NCBI GenBank assembly: GCA_002429325.1
Contig: DIZH01000012.1
Location: forward strand, 47,338 to 107,227
Length of the DNA: 59,890 nt
Reading direction: 5' to 3'
Source: Patescibacteria group bacterium UBA6033
GTDB lineage: Bacteria > Patescibacteriota > Minisyncoccia > Phycocordibacterales > Phycocordibacteraceae
The notes below the pieces were generated by a model, which made no database searches, was not told where the DNA came from, and saw nothing but the letters and a program-made list of their open reading frames with translations. Positions 50,728 through 59,880 of this stretch are shown one piece after another. Position 1 is the first letter of the stretch. Every line of letters starts with the position of its first letter. Position numbers and translations under genes: made by a program.

Positions 50728-52995
50728 TTATAGTTCCTTAACCGCCCTTAGCGTCTCTTCAACATTCCCGGTATGAACTAAGAAAAAGTGTAGTTTTCCT
50801 CCACCGAGCTTCGACCATATTTCTCCAATTTCTATTTTATAGGCTGTATCTTCGTTGCTGATCCGGTCCGCACCTTTCCACTCCAGAGCGATAATCTGAC
50901 CTTTCTTTGTGACCGCAATAAAATCAGGATAGAACTTACCTCGCTTCCATCCCTGAATATAAAACGGATCAACCTTTTCTCGGCTACGAACCCAATACTT
51001 AATGTTGGGGAGAGTGTCCAGATCGAGACGCTGGACGAAACTAAGCTCCTCACCATTGAGCTTATCTATCTTCTCGTAATAATTTCTATTGAATTCTTGT
51101 GGCACTGCCTGTTTGAGAGAGATCGTGTTAGGGAAAGCCTCAAATGGCTTCGTTGATATTTTCTTCTTTTGCAAAAGCGTATCAAAATTTTCCTTTGCAT
51201 ACTTTTCCAGAACCCCATTAATAAACTCGCTCATTCGATCAGCCAGCACGTAACGGTTTACAGACAGCTCGGACAATGTACGGGTTTTAAGCTGATACTC
51301 GATGGCTTTATCAAGAAAACTCACCTTGTCTGACTTTTCGAGTAATGGAAAACGTAGCTTTTTATCAAGCCACTGCACCAGCTCACTTTTTGTGTAGTTT
51401 TTATCGGAGTACCGTAGCTTCAAGTACATCTGGGCTCCACGCATCCACTCATCGTCCTTCTGGATATCAATAATTGCTCGGCCGTCATTATCGTAATGGA
51501 TTTGGAACTCGAATTTATGATCTTGTTTAGCAAGCTCGAAGTCGTTTCCAATCAAGTCTTCAAAAGATAACTGATCACCCTCGAGGGCCATCATTGGCAC
51601 CTTGAGAACGTCTGATACGGCCTTTTTAGCTTCGAGCTCGTAAGTCGCATCTTTCTTGTCGCTACTGACAAGATCAGACCTGCTGTATCCATTGCTTTCA
51701 AGTCCGGAAATGATTTGACCGGCCGCTTCGTTAAAGTCTCTTGCCGAAGCAAAGACATAGCTCCTGTTAAAGTCCTCATCGGCTTTTCTTTTTGCATAAG
51801 GCAAACGAATGATGCGTCCGATAATCTGCTCGACGGCAATTTTTGATCCGAGGTTGGCAACCGAAACAAGGATATAAGCGAAAGAACAGTCCCATCCTTC
51901 TGCTAAAGCATTGACGGTAATGATGTAACGAATTTTGCAACTCTTACTAAAGAGATCAACTCCCTCAAGTTCGTTTTTCTCGGAAGTTTTGATCGCAATT
52001 TCATCGGCTGAAATCTTTCGCTCTAGTAAGAAGTCTTTTAGATGTTCGACGGTAACAGTGTGACCGTCCTTGCTCTTAGGCTGTGCCTGCAATAGAGCAA
52101 TTGGACGGATATATTCTCCTTTAATTTTCTTAGCGTCTTTCTCAAGCTCAATCCTTTTCTCAATTCCTCTAGTAACTGAATTCTGCCATTGAGCAGAACT
52201 CTCAAGTACGATAGGAATTTTCACCATCTGCTCATCCTTGAGCTCTGAAGCATGAATCTCAACCAGAATGTTGCTCTCACTGCGTGGTGTTGCAGTATAT
52301 TCAACAATAAAGCTTGGGTTGAGGTCTTTCAGGAAATCGATTGATAGCTTGGTTGTTGTTTTATGGCCTTCATCAATCACTATAAGTGGATTACTTAACC
52401 GAACAACGTTTGCCAGTGAGTTAATTACCGATCCTTCACTATCACGCTCAAGATAATCCGGCTCATCTATGTGCTCAAAGTGAGCTAGGAGGGTACCGTT
52501 TTCTTGATACACCTTGTACTTGTTTTGGAGAGATTTTTCTTTGCGGAACGCCTCGAGACTAGCAATGACGATACAGAGATTATCGTTTACATCTTCTTTA
52601 CGAATACTCAAAGCTTCCTCGTTGGAAAATACCTTTACGTTGTTATCAAACGCTTCATCAAGAACCCTACGATGCCAATCTTTCCGGTCCTTAAATTTCT
52701 TGAGGGTCTGAGTTTTGATTGCTTCCGAAGGTGTAAACCAAAGCACAATTCCACGATCCATTTTGTGTTGTAGCAGGCCGGACATAATCTTCTCAACGGC
52801 ATGACAACCTACGAGCGTCTTTCCACCACCAGTTGGGATTTTAATACAAACAAAAGGAACCTCACCAAACGCCTCGGCGTGATAAGGCTTTTCAGTAATG
52901 CCCATGAAAGCATACTTGAGGCCAGCCTTACGCAATTCCTTCAAGAATTGTTCGAGCGTTTCTAATGTATTTTTTTGGTATTTTTTAAGTTCCAT
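50728..52995 (-). CDS. res: Type III restriction enzyme, Res subunit (helicase-nuclease)
   Basis: 755 aa. SF2 helicase: PTGGGKTLVG (about 54-63), DEGHKT (about 212), QIIGRIIRLPYAKRK (about 385-400). C-terminal PD-(D/E)xK-type nuclease: YPDFIAV...IIALEWKG (about 690-708). ATP-dependent restriction together with the Mod subunit encoded 4 nt upstream. Shorter than classical Res of about 970 aa. Confidence 0.93.
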   Translation of the reverse strand: MELKKYQKNTLETLEQFLKELRKAGLKYAFMGITEKPYHAEAFGEVPFVCIKIPTGGGKTLVGCHAVEKIMSGLLQHKMDRGIVLWFTPSEAIKTQTLKKFKDRKDWHRRVLDEAFDNNVKVFSNEEALSIRKEDVNDNLCIVIASLEAFRKEKSLQNKYKVYQENGTLLAHFEHIDEPDYLERDSEGSVINSLANVVRLSNPLIVIDEGHKTTTKLSIDFLKDLNPSFIVEYTATPRSESNILVEIHASELKDEQMVKIPIVLESSAQWQNSVTRGIEKRIELEKDAKKIKGEYIRPIALLQAQPKSKDGHTVTVEHLKDFLLERKISADEIAIKTSEKNELEGVDLFSKSCKIRYIITVNALAEGWDCSFAYILVSVANLGSKIAVEQIIGRIIRLPYAKRKADEDFNRSYVFASARDFNEAAGQIISGLESNGYSRSDLVSSDKKDATYELEAKKAVSDVLKVPMMALEGDQLSFEDLIGNDFELAKQDHKFEFQIHYDNDGRAIIDIQKDDEWMRGAQMYLKLRYSDKNYTKSELVQWLDKKLRFPLLEKSDKVSFLDKAIEYQLKTRTLSELSVNRYVLADRMSEFINGVLEKYAKENFDTLLQKKKISTKPFEAFPNTISLKQAVPQEFNRNYYEKIDKLNGEELSFVQRLDLDTLPNIKYWVRSREKVDPFYIQGWKRGKFYPDFIAVTKKGQIIALEWKGADRISNEDTAYKIEIGEIWSKLGGGKLHFFLVHTGNVEETLRAVKEL

Positions 52996-52999
52996 AGTA

Positions 53000-54559
53000 T
53001 TAGTAGACTTTTACTTCATAAGGGATCTGCTTGAAGACGATATTGTGCCTTGCGAGCGTATCGTCATCAATCAAGCACCGGTCTGCATATATTACTTTTT
53101 TGCCATCGGTATCCTTAATCTTTTTGAGAAATGACTTATCAAGGTCGTTCTTATTCTTGCCTTTATAAAGCAGGTAATATTCTGTCGTCTCAAGTTCGCC
53201 GATAAAATTATCATCAATTTTCTTGGGGTCTATATTCGTTTGAGTCTCAGTAAAATAAATGTAAGTAGCAAACTGCCTAAAGTCACAAGTTTCTTCAATC
53301 TGGCCACGTTCATTAAAGAGAGGCTTGTCGAGCTCGCAATATTCAAAGCCATCTTCGTAGCCATATTTTTTAATGGCTCTTTTGACTCTCTCGGCAGTTA
53401 TATCTTTTACAACCTTATCTTCCATTTCAACCATGATAAATTGGCGAGTACCACCATCCTCCTTATTCAAATCCAAAACCGCGTGGCCGGTAGTGCCTGA
53501 ACCCGCAAAAGAATCCAGTACTGTAGAATTTTCATCGCCACCATGCTTAATAAGAAATTTAATTAATTCTACTGGTTTTGGAGTATCAAATTGATCTTTT
53601 GTTCCAAAAATTTCTGTTAGCGCGGTAGATGCATCGGCAGTGTTAGCAAGATCATAAATAATACTTCTCGCCTTAATAACCTTATTCTTATCAGCTTCAA
53701 AATATATTTTTTCGTATGCCTGCCACTGATCGTTTTTCTTTTGAAATTCAATTAAATTGGCTTCAATTAATTCCTGCATTCTTATTTTTCCAACACGCCA
53801 ACGACCATCACTTCCGTCAGGAGCAATCGGAAGGACTTTAGTTTTGTCAGGAGCAGTAATAGGAAAATGCATGCTTGGTCTATCTTCTTTTCTAGCTGTA
53901 TTACCCCACTTTGCTAATTTTAAGAGAGTATATTTTCCTTCGGAATCAGTCTTGTTGTATTTTGAATCATTTTCCAAGACAACTTCATCTCTCCATACAA
54001 AAGACTCACTTTTCCTAAAAGTCATTATGTACTCATGCTCACGTACAAAATTAGCATCAGCTTGTCCGCCACCTTCTTTTTTTCTCCAAATAAAACTTCC
54101 AACGAAATTAACCTCACCAAAAATTTCATCCATTAACAATCTCAGGTTGCAATGCTCATTTTCATCAATAGAAATAAAGATAGCACCATCATCTGCCAGC
54201 AGATCTCTGAGGAGCTTCAACCTCGGATACATCATGCAGAGCCACTTGTCATGACGAGTGAGATCATCTAATTTCACAGTCTTTTTGAGCCACTGCTTGA
54301 TCTTGGGAGAATTAACTTTGTCGTTGTATACCCAACCCTCGTTACCGGTGTTATAGGGTGGATCGATATAAATACACTTTATTTTGCCGTAATAATAAGG
54401 CATGAGACCTTTCAGTGCCTCAAGATTGTCTCCGTGAATTATAAGATTTTGAGAATTGTCACCAACGGATGCTGTCTTAATCTTTTTCAGCAACTTAAAA
54501 GGCACCTCCTTGTCGTGGTTTACTACAGCTTCTTTTCCAATCCAGTTTAGTGATGCCAT
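53000..54559 (-). CDS. mod: Type III DNA adenine methyltransferase (Mod)
   Basis: 519 aa. DPPYNTGNEG (motif IV, about 67-76), target-recognition region in the middle, and DSFAGSGTTGHAVLDLN (motif I, about 348-364) after it, the beta-class order typical of type III Mod. Methylates one strand of an asymmetric site and gives specificity to Res. Follows fic by 3 nt. Confidence 0.95.
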   Translation of the reverse strand: MASLNWIGKEAVVNHDKEVPFKLLKKIKTASVGDNSQNLIIHGDNLEALKGLMPYYYGKIKCIYIDPPYNTGNEGWVYNDKVNSPKIKQWLKKTVKLDDLTRHDKWLCMMYPRLKLLRDLLADDGAIFISIDENEHCNLRLLMDEIFGEVNFVGSFIWRKKEGGGQADANFVREHEYIMTFRKSESFVWRDEVVLENDSKYNKTDSEGKYTLLKLAKWGNTARKEDRPSMHFPITAPDKTKVLPIAPDGSDGRWRVGKIRMQELIEANLIEFQKKNDQWQAYEKIYFEADKNKVIKARSIIYDLANTADASTALTEIFGTKDQFDTPKPVELIKFLIKHGGDENSTVLDSFAGSGTTGHAVLDLNKEDGGTRQFIMVEMEDKVVKDITAERVKRAIKKYGYEDGFEYCELDKPLFNERGQIEETCDFRQFATYIYFTETQTNIDPKKIDDNFIGELETTEYYLLYKGKNKNDLDKSFLKKIKDTDGKKVIYADRCLIDDDTLARHNIVFKQIPYEVKVY

Positions 54560-54562
54560 ATA

Positions 54563-55459
54563 TTATTTGCTTGCTTCGTACTTAAAATTCTCCGGAATCT
54601 TCCAGACACCTTTTTCTCGGAAAGCAGGAATCTTCTGCCGACGCGCGGCGTTGGAGAGAGCCGGTCCCGACAAAGAATGCTTCTTGGTGTAATCAGACAA
54701 AGGAATAATAGTCTCGCCTTTGAGATAGGTGATGCGTTTGTGGAATGATTCCATAAGACCGAGTACCAGAATCTTTTCCATCGTTTTAGTATTTTTACTA
54801 TCTCGATAATCGCCGAATGCCTGATAGTATTCTTTTTTCTCCCGGTCCCGAACGATGACACTTGGGAAGCCAAGTCGCTGGAGTTGATAGTTAATAAGCA
54901 CCCGTCCTATACGGCCATTACCGTCGTTAAACGGATGGATAGTTTCAAACTCCAAATGGAATTTACCGACCTTATCTAGGAAATAGGAATTGTGGTCACT
55001 GGTGTATTCAACCAATGTCGCCTCAATCATGCGTTCAACGTGCTCCGGAGCCGGTGCAATATGTGTCCCAACACGAACATACTCTCCTTTGGTGCGAAAG
55101 CGACCGGCGATCTGATCATTAATACCGCCGATCAACATCTGATGAAGTAACAAGATTGTTTCTTTGCCGATTTCGCCTTCCTGTGATTTGGTGCGGATAT
55201 AACCGGTAACTCTGGCAAGATTTTTTGCTTCAAAAACTTCGCGTACAGAAACATCACGTGATACTTCCATATCAAGCAAAATCTTCTCTGTTTCTTTAAG
55301 AGTCAATGTGGAGTTCTCGATTGCGTTTGAGTTATAAACCGCCTCCGGAACCTCTGCCTCATCAACCATCACCAAAAGAGATTCCTTGCCTTTGCGAATG
55401 GAGTCATACTCGGCCTTGAGTTCTTGAATACGCTTTTTTGTGGGGTTATTAATCGCCAT
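54563..55459 (-). CDS. fic: Fic-family protein (AMP/NMP transferase)
   Basis: 298 aa. Core motif HPFNDGNGRIGRVL (about 172-185) is complete; an N-terminal helix with SNAIENSTLT (about 37-46; (S/T)xxxE(G/N) type) is the class II inhibitory motif. C-terminal winged-helix-like region (LSGPALSNAARRQKIPAFREKGVWKIP). First gene of the fic-mod-res-KAP operon with an excellent promoter (TTGACT-N17-TATTAT-N8-ATG). Confidence 0.93.
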   Translation of the reverse strand: MAINNPTKKRIQELKAEYDSIRKGKESLLVMVDEAEVPEAVYNSNAIENSTLTLKETEKILLDMEVSRDVSVREVFEAKNLARVTGYIRTKSQEGEIGKETILLLHQMLIGGINDQIAGRFRTKGEYVRVGTHIAPAPEHVERMIEATLVEYTSDHNSYFLDKVGKFHLEFETIHPFNDGNGRIGRVLINYQLQRLGFPSVIVRDREKKEYYQAFGDYRDSKNTKTMEKILVLGLMESFHKRITYLKGETIIPLSDYTKKHSLSGPALSNAARRQKIPAFREKGVWKIPENFKYEASK

Positions 55460-55467
55460 ATAGCTAT

Positions 55468-55496
55468 ATAATAGTCTTTTAACACCTAAAAGTCAA
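55468..55496 (-). promoter_or_regulatory. Promoter of the fic-mod-res-KAP operon
   Basis: Minus strand TTGACT (55491-55496), 17-nt spacer, TATTAT (55468-55473), 8 nt to the fic ATG: a leaderless start with a strong promoter. Confidence 0.8.
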
Positions 55497-55513
55497 TAAG
55501 CTGTGAATAGAGC

Positions 55514-55542
55514 TTGAAACTCTGGTCTATTCACCACATAAT
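55514..55542 (+). promoter_or_regulatory. Promoter of the plus-strand element genes
   Basis: TTGAAA (55514-55519), 17 nt, CATAAT (55537-55542). Divergent from the fic promoter. Confidence 0.6.
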
Positions 55543-55571
55543 ATGCTAGAATAGCCTTGTTGGGCAATAAG

Positions 55572-56237
55572 ATGATTATGAAAATGAAAAAGGCCACTTT
55601 GGCCAAGAAATACAAATTTTCAATACTCCGATCCGTAAGTAAGACCAGCTCTTATCCTTTTTCAGTCTCTACTGTCACTGACAAACTCCGGTCCTCTCTG
55701 AAAGACTTTGCTGACGTAGAGAACCCGCAAGAAATTATTAAAGCTAGCGATCCGGCTATCGTAGCTCTAACCCAAGCAATAAACCGAAACACACAGAGCG
55801 TGGAGTCGATGACTCGAGCGTACCAAACCGCACTAGGAAAGGTTGCTGATTTGGAAAAGAATATTGCTCAGATGGTGGCCGAGGGTGCGGCCTATAGGCT
55901 AGCCGCCAAAAGAACAAAACTGGCAGACAAAAGTAAGATTATCTATTTCTCGAGCGACGGAGATTTATACCGTGAGCCAAAAGCCAAACATTGCTACCCT
56001 ATGGGCAAGGAAATGCAAAGACAAAAGATGGTACGAATTCTAATCGAACGTAAAACATTCGTACCGACTGATGCGCTGGTAGAACTTACCGGAAGCAAAA
56101 GCAGAAAGGCCATACACAATGCCAAGCTGATGATCAATGACAAAACCAAATACCATCTCGGCATTCCTCATTTTATAATCGGCCGGTCCGTCAGTGGTTA
56201 TAAAATCAATCCGGAATACAAAATAAAACTGGTGTAG
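55572..56237 (+). CDS. Hypothetical protein with coiled coil, 221 aa
   Basis: Basic N-terminus, a coiled coil (about 75-115), then a C-terminal region (about 140-221; TFVPTDALVELTGSKSRKAIHNAKLMIN) that looks like a winged helix. Family not recognised; could be a DNA-binding regulator of the element. Start uncertain among TTG 55557 and three ATGs 55572-55584. Followed by a weak terminator. Confidence 0.6.
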   Translation: MIMKMKKATLAKKYKFSILRSVSKTSSYPFSVSTVTDKLRSSLKDFADVENPQEIIKASDPAIVALTQAINRNTQSVESMTRAYQTALGKVADLEKNIAQMVAEGAAYRLAAKRTKLADKSKIIYFSSDGDLYREPKAKHCYPMGKEMQRQKMVRILIERKTFVPTDALVELTGSKSRKAIHNAKLMINDKTKYHLGIPHFIIGRSVSGYKINPEYKIKLV

Positions 56238-56266
56238 CTCTAGTGTAGTTAATAACTCGCAAAACA

Positions 56267-56290
56267 AGTGGCCAAAATGGTCGCTTTTTT
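56267..56290 (+). terminator. Weak intrinsic terminator
   Basis: AGTGGCCA-AAA-TGGTCGCT (two G-U pairs) followed by TTTTTT. Confidence 0.6.
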
Positions 56291-56392
56291 GTTTGCCAAC
56301 TTTACCAGCACTATATTCCAGAAGCCATATCGCGATTGCTATAAAGAATATGTGTGAGAGTAGAAAGTTAATGACGATGAAAATGCCAAAAT

Positions 56393-56635
56393 ATGGAAAA
56401 CAATTACTACAAAACCGCCGACCTGGCATTGGTCGCGGTGCTTTTATTATTTATTCCTGATTCTCTTGAGGTCGTGGATCGGGGAAATCCGCACAAGGTG
56501 CTCTTCTGCTTCGGCAAGAGCCCTGACTTGGATTCTCTGGTGAAGCGATATTGGAGCCGCGAGCTTCAGGTCGAGCCTCAAGCGTTCTTCAACGAGGTCA
56601 AACAGGTCAAGGTACGGATTTACGCCGAGAACTAA
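56393..56635 (+). CDS. DUF5659 domain protein
   Basis: 80 aa. MENNYYKTADLALVAVLLLF ... VKRYWSRELQVEPQAFFNEVKQVKVRIY fits DUF5659, a small family common in CPR mobile elements and associated with recombinases. First gene of the plus-strand row leading to the recombinase. Confidence 0.82.
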   Translation: MENNYYKTADLALVAVLLLFIPDSLEVVDRGNPHKVLFCFGKSPDLDSLVKRYWSRELQVEPQAFFNEVKQVKVRIYAEN

Positions 56636-56640
56636 GACCT

Positions 56641-56850
56641 GTGAAAATAAAACCGGAAACGCTGGAGAAGCTCCGCGTGATTCTCAAAAAAGACTTCGGG
56701 CAGGAAGTGAATGACCAAGACCTGCACGACATCGCATTCAATCTCGTAAATTATTACGATGCCTTGTCGCGATTCTATCTCGAGGACATCACCAGTGGTC
56801 GAACGCTCATTGAGCCATATGACAATGTACCCAAGCGACAAGAAGTATAA
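56641..56850 (+). CDS. Hypothetical protein, 69 aa
   Basis: GTG start 5 nt after the DUF5659 gene: MKIKPETLEKLRVILKKDFGQEVNDQDLHDIAFNLVNYYD. Helical, no recognised family, although this start pattern is common in genes next to DUF5659. It overlaps the next gene by 32 nt. Confidence 0.65.
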   Translation: MKIKPETLEKLRVILKKDFGQEVNDQDLHDIAFNLVNYYDALSRFYLEDITSGRTLIEPYDNVPKRQEV

Positions 56851-57406
56851 GGTCCGAGATTACCGCGAAGCCCCGTTTGCCTACCAAGACAAACCGGCTT
56901 TGCGGTTTATGCGTCAGCAATGGCTCGATAAGAAAGTGAGCGACGATGCGTATCGCAATCTGCGTAACGTGTATTGCGCTTTGACCGAGATCGCTTCGAA
57001 CAAAGCGAGCCAGACCATAGAAGCATCAAACCGAACGCTTCGCCTTTACTGCGGCCTCAAAGATTGGCGAACGATTAAGAAGTGTTTGGATAAGCTCGAG
57101 GAGTGGGCTTTTGTCGCGATCACGAAAATCCGAGGCGAGGATGCCAAGTTCAAACCCCGAAGCATCACTTTGCTCTCCATCCTACATCTGAAGCAGGACG
57201 GTGGCCGATCAGCACGAAATGCCGAACGGCATGACACGCACACTGCGTCCGACGGCGATGATATAGAAGCTAAGGGATTAAAAGAAATTAAAGAAAATTA
57301 TAAAGAAGTTAACGGCGGAAACCAGATCAGGAAAATAAACCAGATGAAAGCCGATCTTGTGGCCAAGATGTCGTTCTCGTCGAATCGACATAAACGTAAT
57401 TACTAA
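56819..57406 (+). CDS. Hypothetical protein with winged-helix-like region, 195 aa
   Basis: ATG 56819 (or 56825). The segment SNRTLRLYCGLKDWRTIKKCLDKLEEWAFVAI (about 67-98) reads as a helix-turn-helix/winged helix as in replication-initiator or phage regulatory proteins. Lys-rich C-terminus. Element gene. Confidence 0.6.
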   Translation: MTMYPSDKKYKVRDYREAPFAYQDKPALRFMRQQWLDKKVSDDAYRNLRNVYCALTEIASNKASQTIEASNRTLRLYCGLKDWRTIKKCLDKLEEWAFVAITKIRGEDAKFKPRSITLLSILHLKQDGGRSARNAERHDTHTASDGDDIEAKGLKEIKENYKEVNGGNQIRKINQMKADLVAKMSFSSNRHKRNY

Positions 57407-57411
57407 AATCT

Positions 57412-57618
57412 ATGACCAAGCCTAAAAAGAAAACTGAAATTGAAATCGCTGACGATATCATCCGAAAGAATATGCCAAAAGCGGCAGAAGTTCTGATATC
57501 ACTTCTGGAAAGCAAAGACAAAGTGGTAAGAGCCCATGCGGCCGCTTACATCATTGAATGGGTAACCGGTAGACCACTCCTCATCATCCCAATTGAGAGC
57601 AAGAAAAGACTCTACTAA
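57412..57618 (+). CDS. Hypothetical protein, 68 aa
   Basis: MTKPKKKTEIEIADDIIRKNMPKAAEVLISLLESKDKVVRAHAAAYIIEWVTGRP: a HEAT-like helical pair, reminiscent of small proteins near phage or element DNA-processing genes. Family not recognised. Confidence 0.6.
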   Translation: MTKPKKKTEIEIADDIIRKNMPKAAEVLISLLESKDKVVRAHAAAYIIEWVTGRPLLIIPIESKKRLY

Positions 57619-57630
57619 ACACAACTTTTT

Positions 57631-58206
57631 ATGGCCAAGCTGAAACATATAACCAAATACCATGAACGCGCACTCGAGCTGAAATATAAAGGCTATTCCT
57701 ACCAAAATATTGCCGAGGATATAAATCATCGATTCCAAAAAAGTAGAAAGGCAAAATTCACCGAGCAAACGATTAAGGATTGGTTCAAGCAATCAGGAAC
57801 ACTACAGGAAACCTACCGGCTCTACGCGCAGGAACTGGATCTCATTCACCAAGAAACTGTAGACATAGTCCGGAAAGCCGGTGTGCGTGTTCGTGAGCAA
57901 AACTTTCGTCTGGCCAATGAAATGCTTGTAGCCCTTATGGGAAGCCAGCAAGACAATGTGAAGCTGGCGGCCATTAAAGAATTACTGGATCGTGTTGAGG
58001 GTCATCCAAAAGACAGAATTGAACTCAGTAAGCTGAATTTCACTGAAATGTCGCCAGGCGATCGCTGGGAATTTATTCCCTATGAGATGCAACTTGCCTT
58101 GGCACGCAATCAGTATCCCGATGCCAAAGCCGCGATAATAAAAAAGTGGCTTGCGGATGGAGAACCAGCTGTGGGCAACTCGAGCTTAGCGGATGAGCAA
58201 GATTAG
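57631..58206 (+). CDS. HTH protein, terminase-small-subunit-like, 191 aa
   Basis: N-terminal helix-turn-helix (about 10-55; YHERALELKYKGYSYQNIAEDIN...TEQTIKDWF) followed by helices similar in layout to phage terminase small subunits (QETVDIVRKAGVRVREQNFRLANEMLVALMG). No large terminase is nearby, so a DNA-binding role in element maintenance is more likely. Confidence 0.6.
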   Translation: MAKLKHITKYHERALELKYKGYSYQNIAEDINHRFQKSRKAKFTEQTIKDWFKQSGTLQETYRLYAQELDLIHQETVDIVRKAGVRVREQNFRLANEMLVALMGSQQDNVKLAAIKELLDRVEGHPKDRIELSKLNFTEMSPGDRWEFIPYEMQLALARNQYPDAKAAIIKKWLADGEPAVGNSSLADEQD

Positions 58207-58263
58207 TATAGGGTGTGTCGTGGTACGAAAAGTCGCATTCGAACCAACAAAATTATTAACTAA

Positions 58264-59880
58264 ATGATTATGACAATGAATCAAGAAAATCAATCGATGC
58301 AAGCCGTAGGCTACGCCCGGGTGTCTTCCAAGGATCAGGAGGACACCGGCTATTCGCTTCCAGCTCAAGAGAAACTTTTGCGAGATTATGCCGACCGGAA
58401 CGGTTTTGAGCTCGTAAAAGTTTTTGCCATTCAAGAATCGGCCGCTGGAAAAATTCAGCGCAAGATATTTCACGAAATGTTGGAGTATGTAACCAAGTCC
58501 AAGATCAACACGGTCTTCGTGGAAACGACCGATCGCCTGACCCGTAACTTTGCCGATGTGCCGATAATCGACGAATGGATACTGGCCGATGAAAAGCACA
58601 CAATCCACTTGGTCAAAGAGGGCTGTACGCTACACAAAGACTCCAAGTCGCATGAGTGGTTTATGTGGCGAGTGAAAGTGGCTACGGCCGAATATTACAT
58701 CCGACTTCTTTCCGAGAATGTAAAGAAAGGACAAAAGGAAAAACTGGCTCAAGGCTGGCTACCAAGCAAGCCACCGCTCGGATATAAAACTATCGGCGAG
58801 AAAGGACACAAAATTCATGTGATAGACGAAGAAAAATCACCGATGGTTAAGAAAATGTTTGATCTCTATGCCACCAACGTAAGCTCAACTAAAAGACTGG
58901 CTGATGAAATGTACAAGCTCGGTATGAGATCTCGAGGAGGAAATAAAGTGAGTCACTCACGAGTCCACCAGCTCCTCGGTGATCCGTTCTACTACGGAAT
59001 GAATCGTTGGAACGGCAAGATTGGCAAAGGTGAACACGAGCCGCTCATCACCAAAGAATTATTTATGCGATGCCAAGACATCATGCATAGTAACGGCACG
59101 CCGAAACACAATAAGCACAACTCACTCTTTAAGAACGTCTTCCGCTGTGACGAATGCAAAGGAAAGGTGACGTGGGAGATACAGAAAGGCCACTGGTATG
59201 GCCACTGCAACCATTATAAAAACTGTTCGCAACGGGAATGGGTCAAACAGGAAAATGTTGATCTGCAGGTAATGGAGAATATTGAGCAATTAAGCTCGAA
59301 GCACGATGAGGCAATAGAAAACATGCTTGGTTGGGTCCAAACAGCTCTCAGGGAAAGTCATGGCGAGGAAATAGAATTCAGGGAAAAGGCCACTGGCGAG
59401 CTCGAACGACGCTACCAGGTAGCCACGCAGAGACTGGACAAGATATACGATGACAAGATCGACGGCAAAATAAGCGAGGATTTCTATCAGAAAAAGTACG
59501 AGCAGTACAAGCTCGAGCAGGAGGAAGTGATGGATAGCCTCAACAAGCATAAGAATGCCAACCTCAAGTACTACGATATGGGATCGACCTTCCTACAAAT
59601 GGCCAAGGAAGCGAGAAAGATTTATGTAAACCGAAGCAGTATTGAAATGGTCGACGACAAAAAACTGCTTATGTCCCTTTTATTTTCGAACTCGACGATA
59701 AATGGCAAGAAAGTTGAGATTTCATACCACAAAGCCTTCAAAATGGTCTCTGACCGAGTAATGCAGATGTTAGGAGAAAATGTAGACGAAAAAAAGACTT
59801 TCGAACCGCCAAAAGAGCCCGTCAATAAAGGAAAAACACCAGCTTTCGCTGATGCTCATCCTATCTGGCTCCGCGGGTAG
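58264..59880 (+). CDS. Large serine recombinase (integrase)
   Basis: 538 aa. Resolvase domain with YARVSSKDQ (catalytic Ser near residue 21) and DRLTRN (about 90), recombinase domain (about 180-270), zinc-ribbon-like Cys cluster (CDEC...C...C, about 296-320) and a C-terminal coiled coil (about 355-445). Probably catalyses integration and excision of the element. The final codons and TAG stop lie in the antisense 3' end of the tRNA, within the att core. Several ATGs at 58264, 58270 and 58276 are possible starts. Confidence 0.93.
   Translation: MIMTMNQENQSMQAVGYARVSSKDQEDTGYSLPAQEKLLRDYADRNGFELVKVFAIQESAAGKIQRKIFHEMLEYVTKSKINTVFVETTDRLTRNFADVPIIDEWILADEKHTIHLVKEGCTLHKDSKSHEWFMWRVKVATAEYYIRLLSENVKKGQKEKLAQGWLPSKPPLGYKTIGEKGHKIHVIDEEKSPMVKKMFDLYATNVSSTKRLADEMYKLGMRSRGGNKVSHSRVHQLLGDPFYYGMNRWNGKIGKGEHEPLITKELFMRCQDIMHSNGTPKHNKHNSLFKNVFRCDECKGKVTWEIQKGHWYGHCNHYKNCSQREWVKQENVDLQVMENIEQLSSKHDEAIENMLGWVQTALRESHGEEIEFREKATGELERRYQVATQRLDKIYDDKIDGKISEDFYQKKYEQYKLEQEEVMDSLNKHKNANLKYYDMGSTFLQMAKEARKIYVNRSSIEMVDDKKLLMSLLFSNSTINGKKVEISYHKAFKMVSDRVMQMLGENVDEKKTFEPPKEPVNKGKTPAFADAHPIWLRG

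Noticed and set aside
57631..58206. Prophage with terminase genes
   Set aside because: Only a small-subunit-like HTH protein is seen; there is no large terminase, portal, capsid or tail gene in the element.
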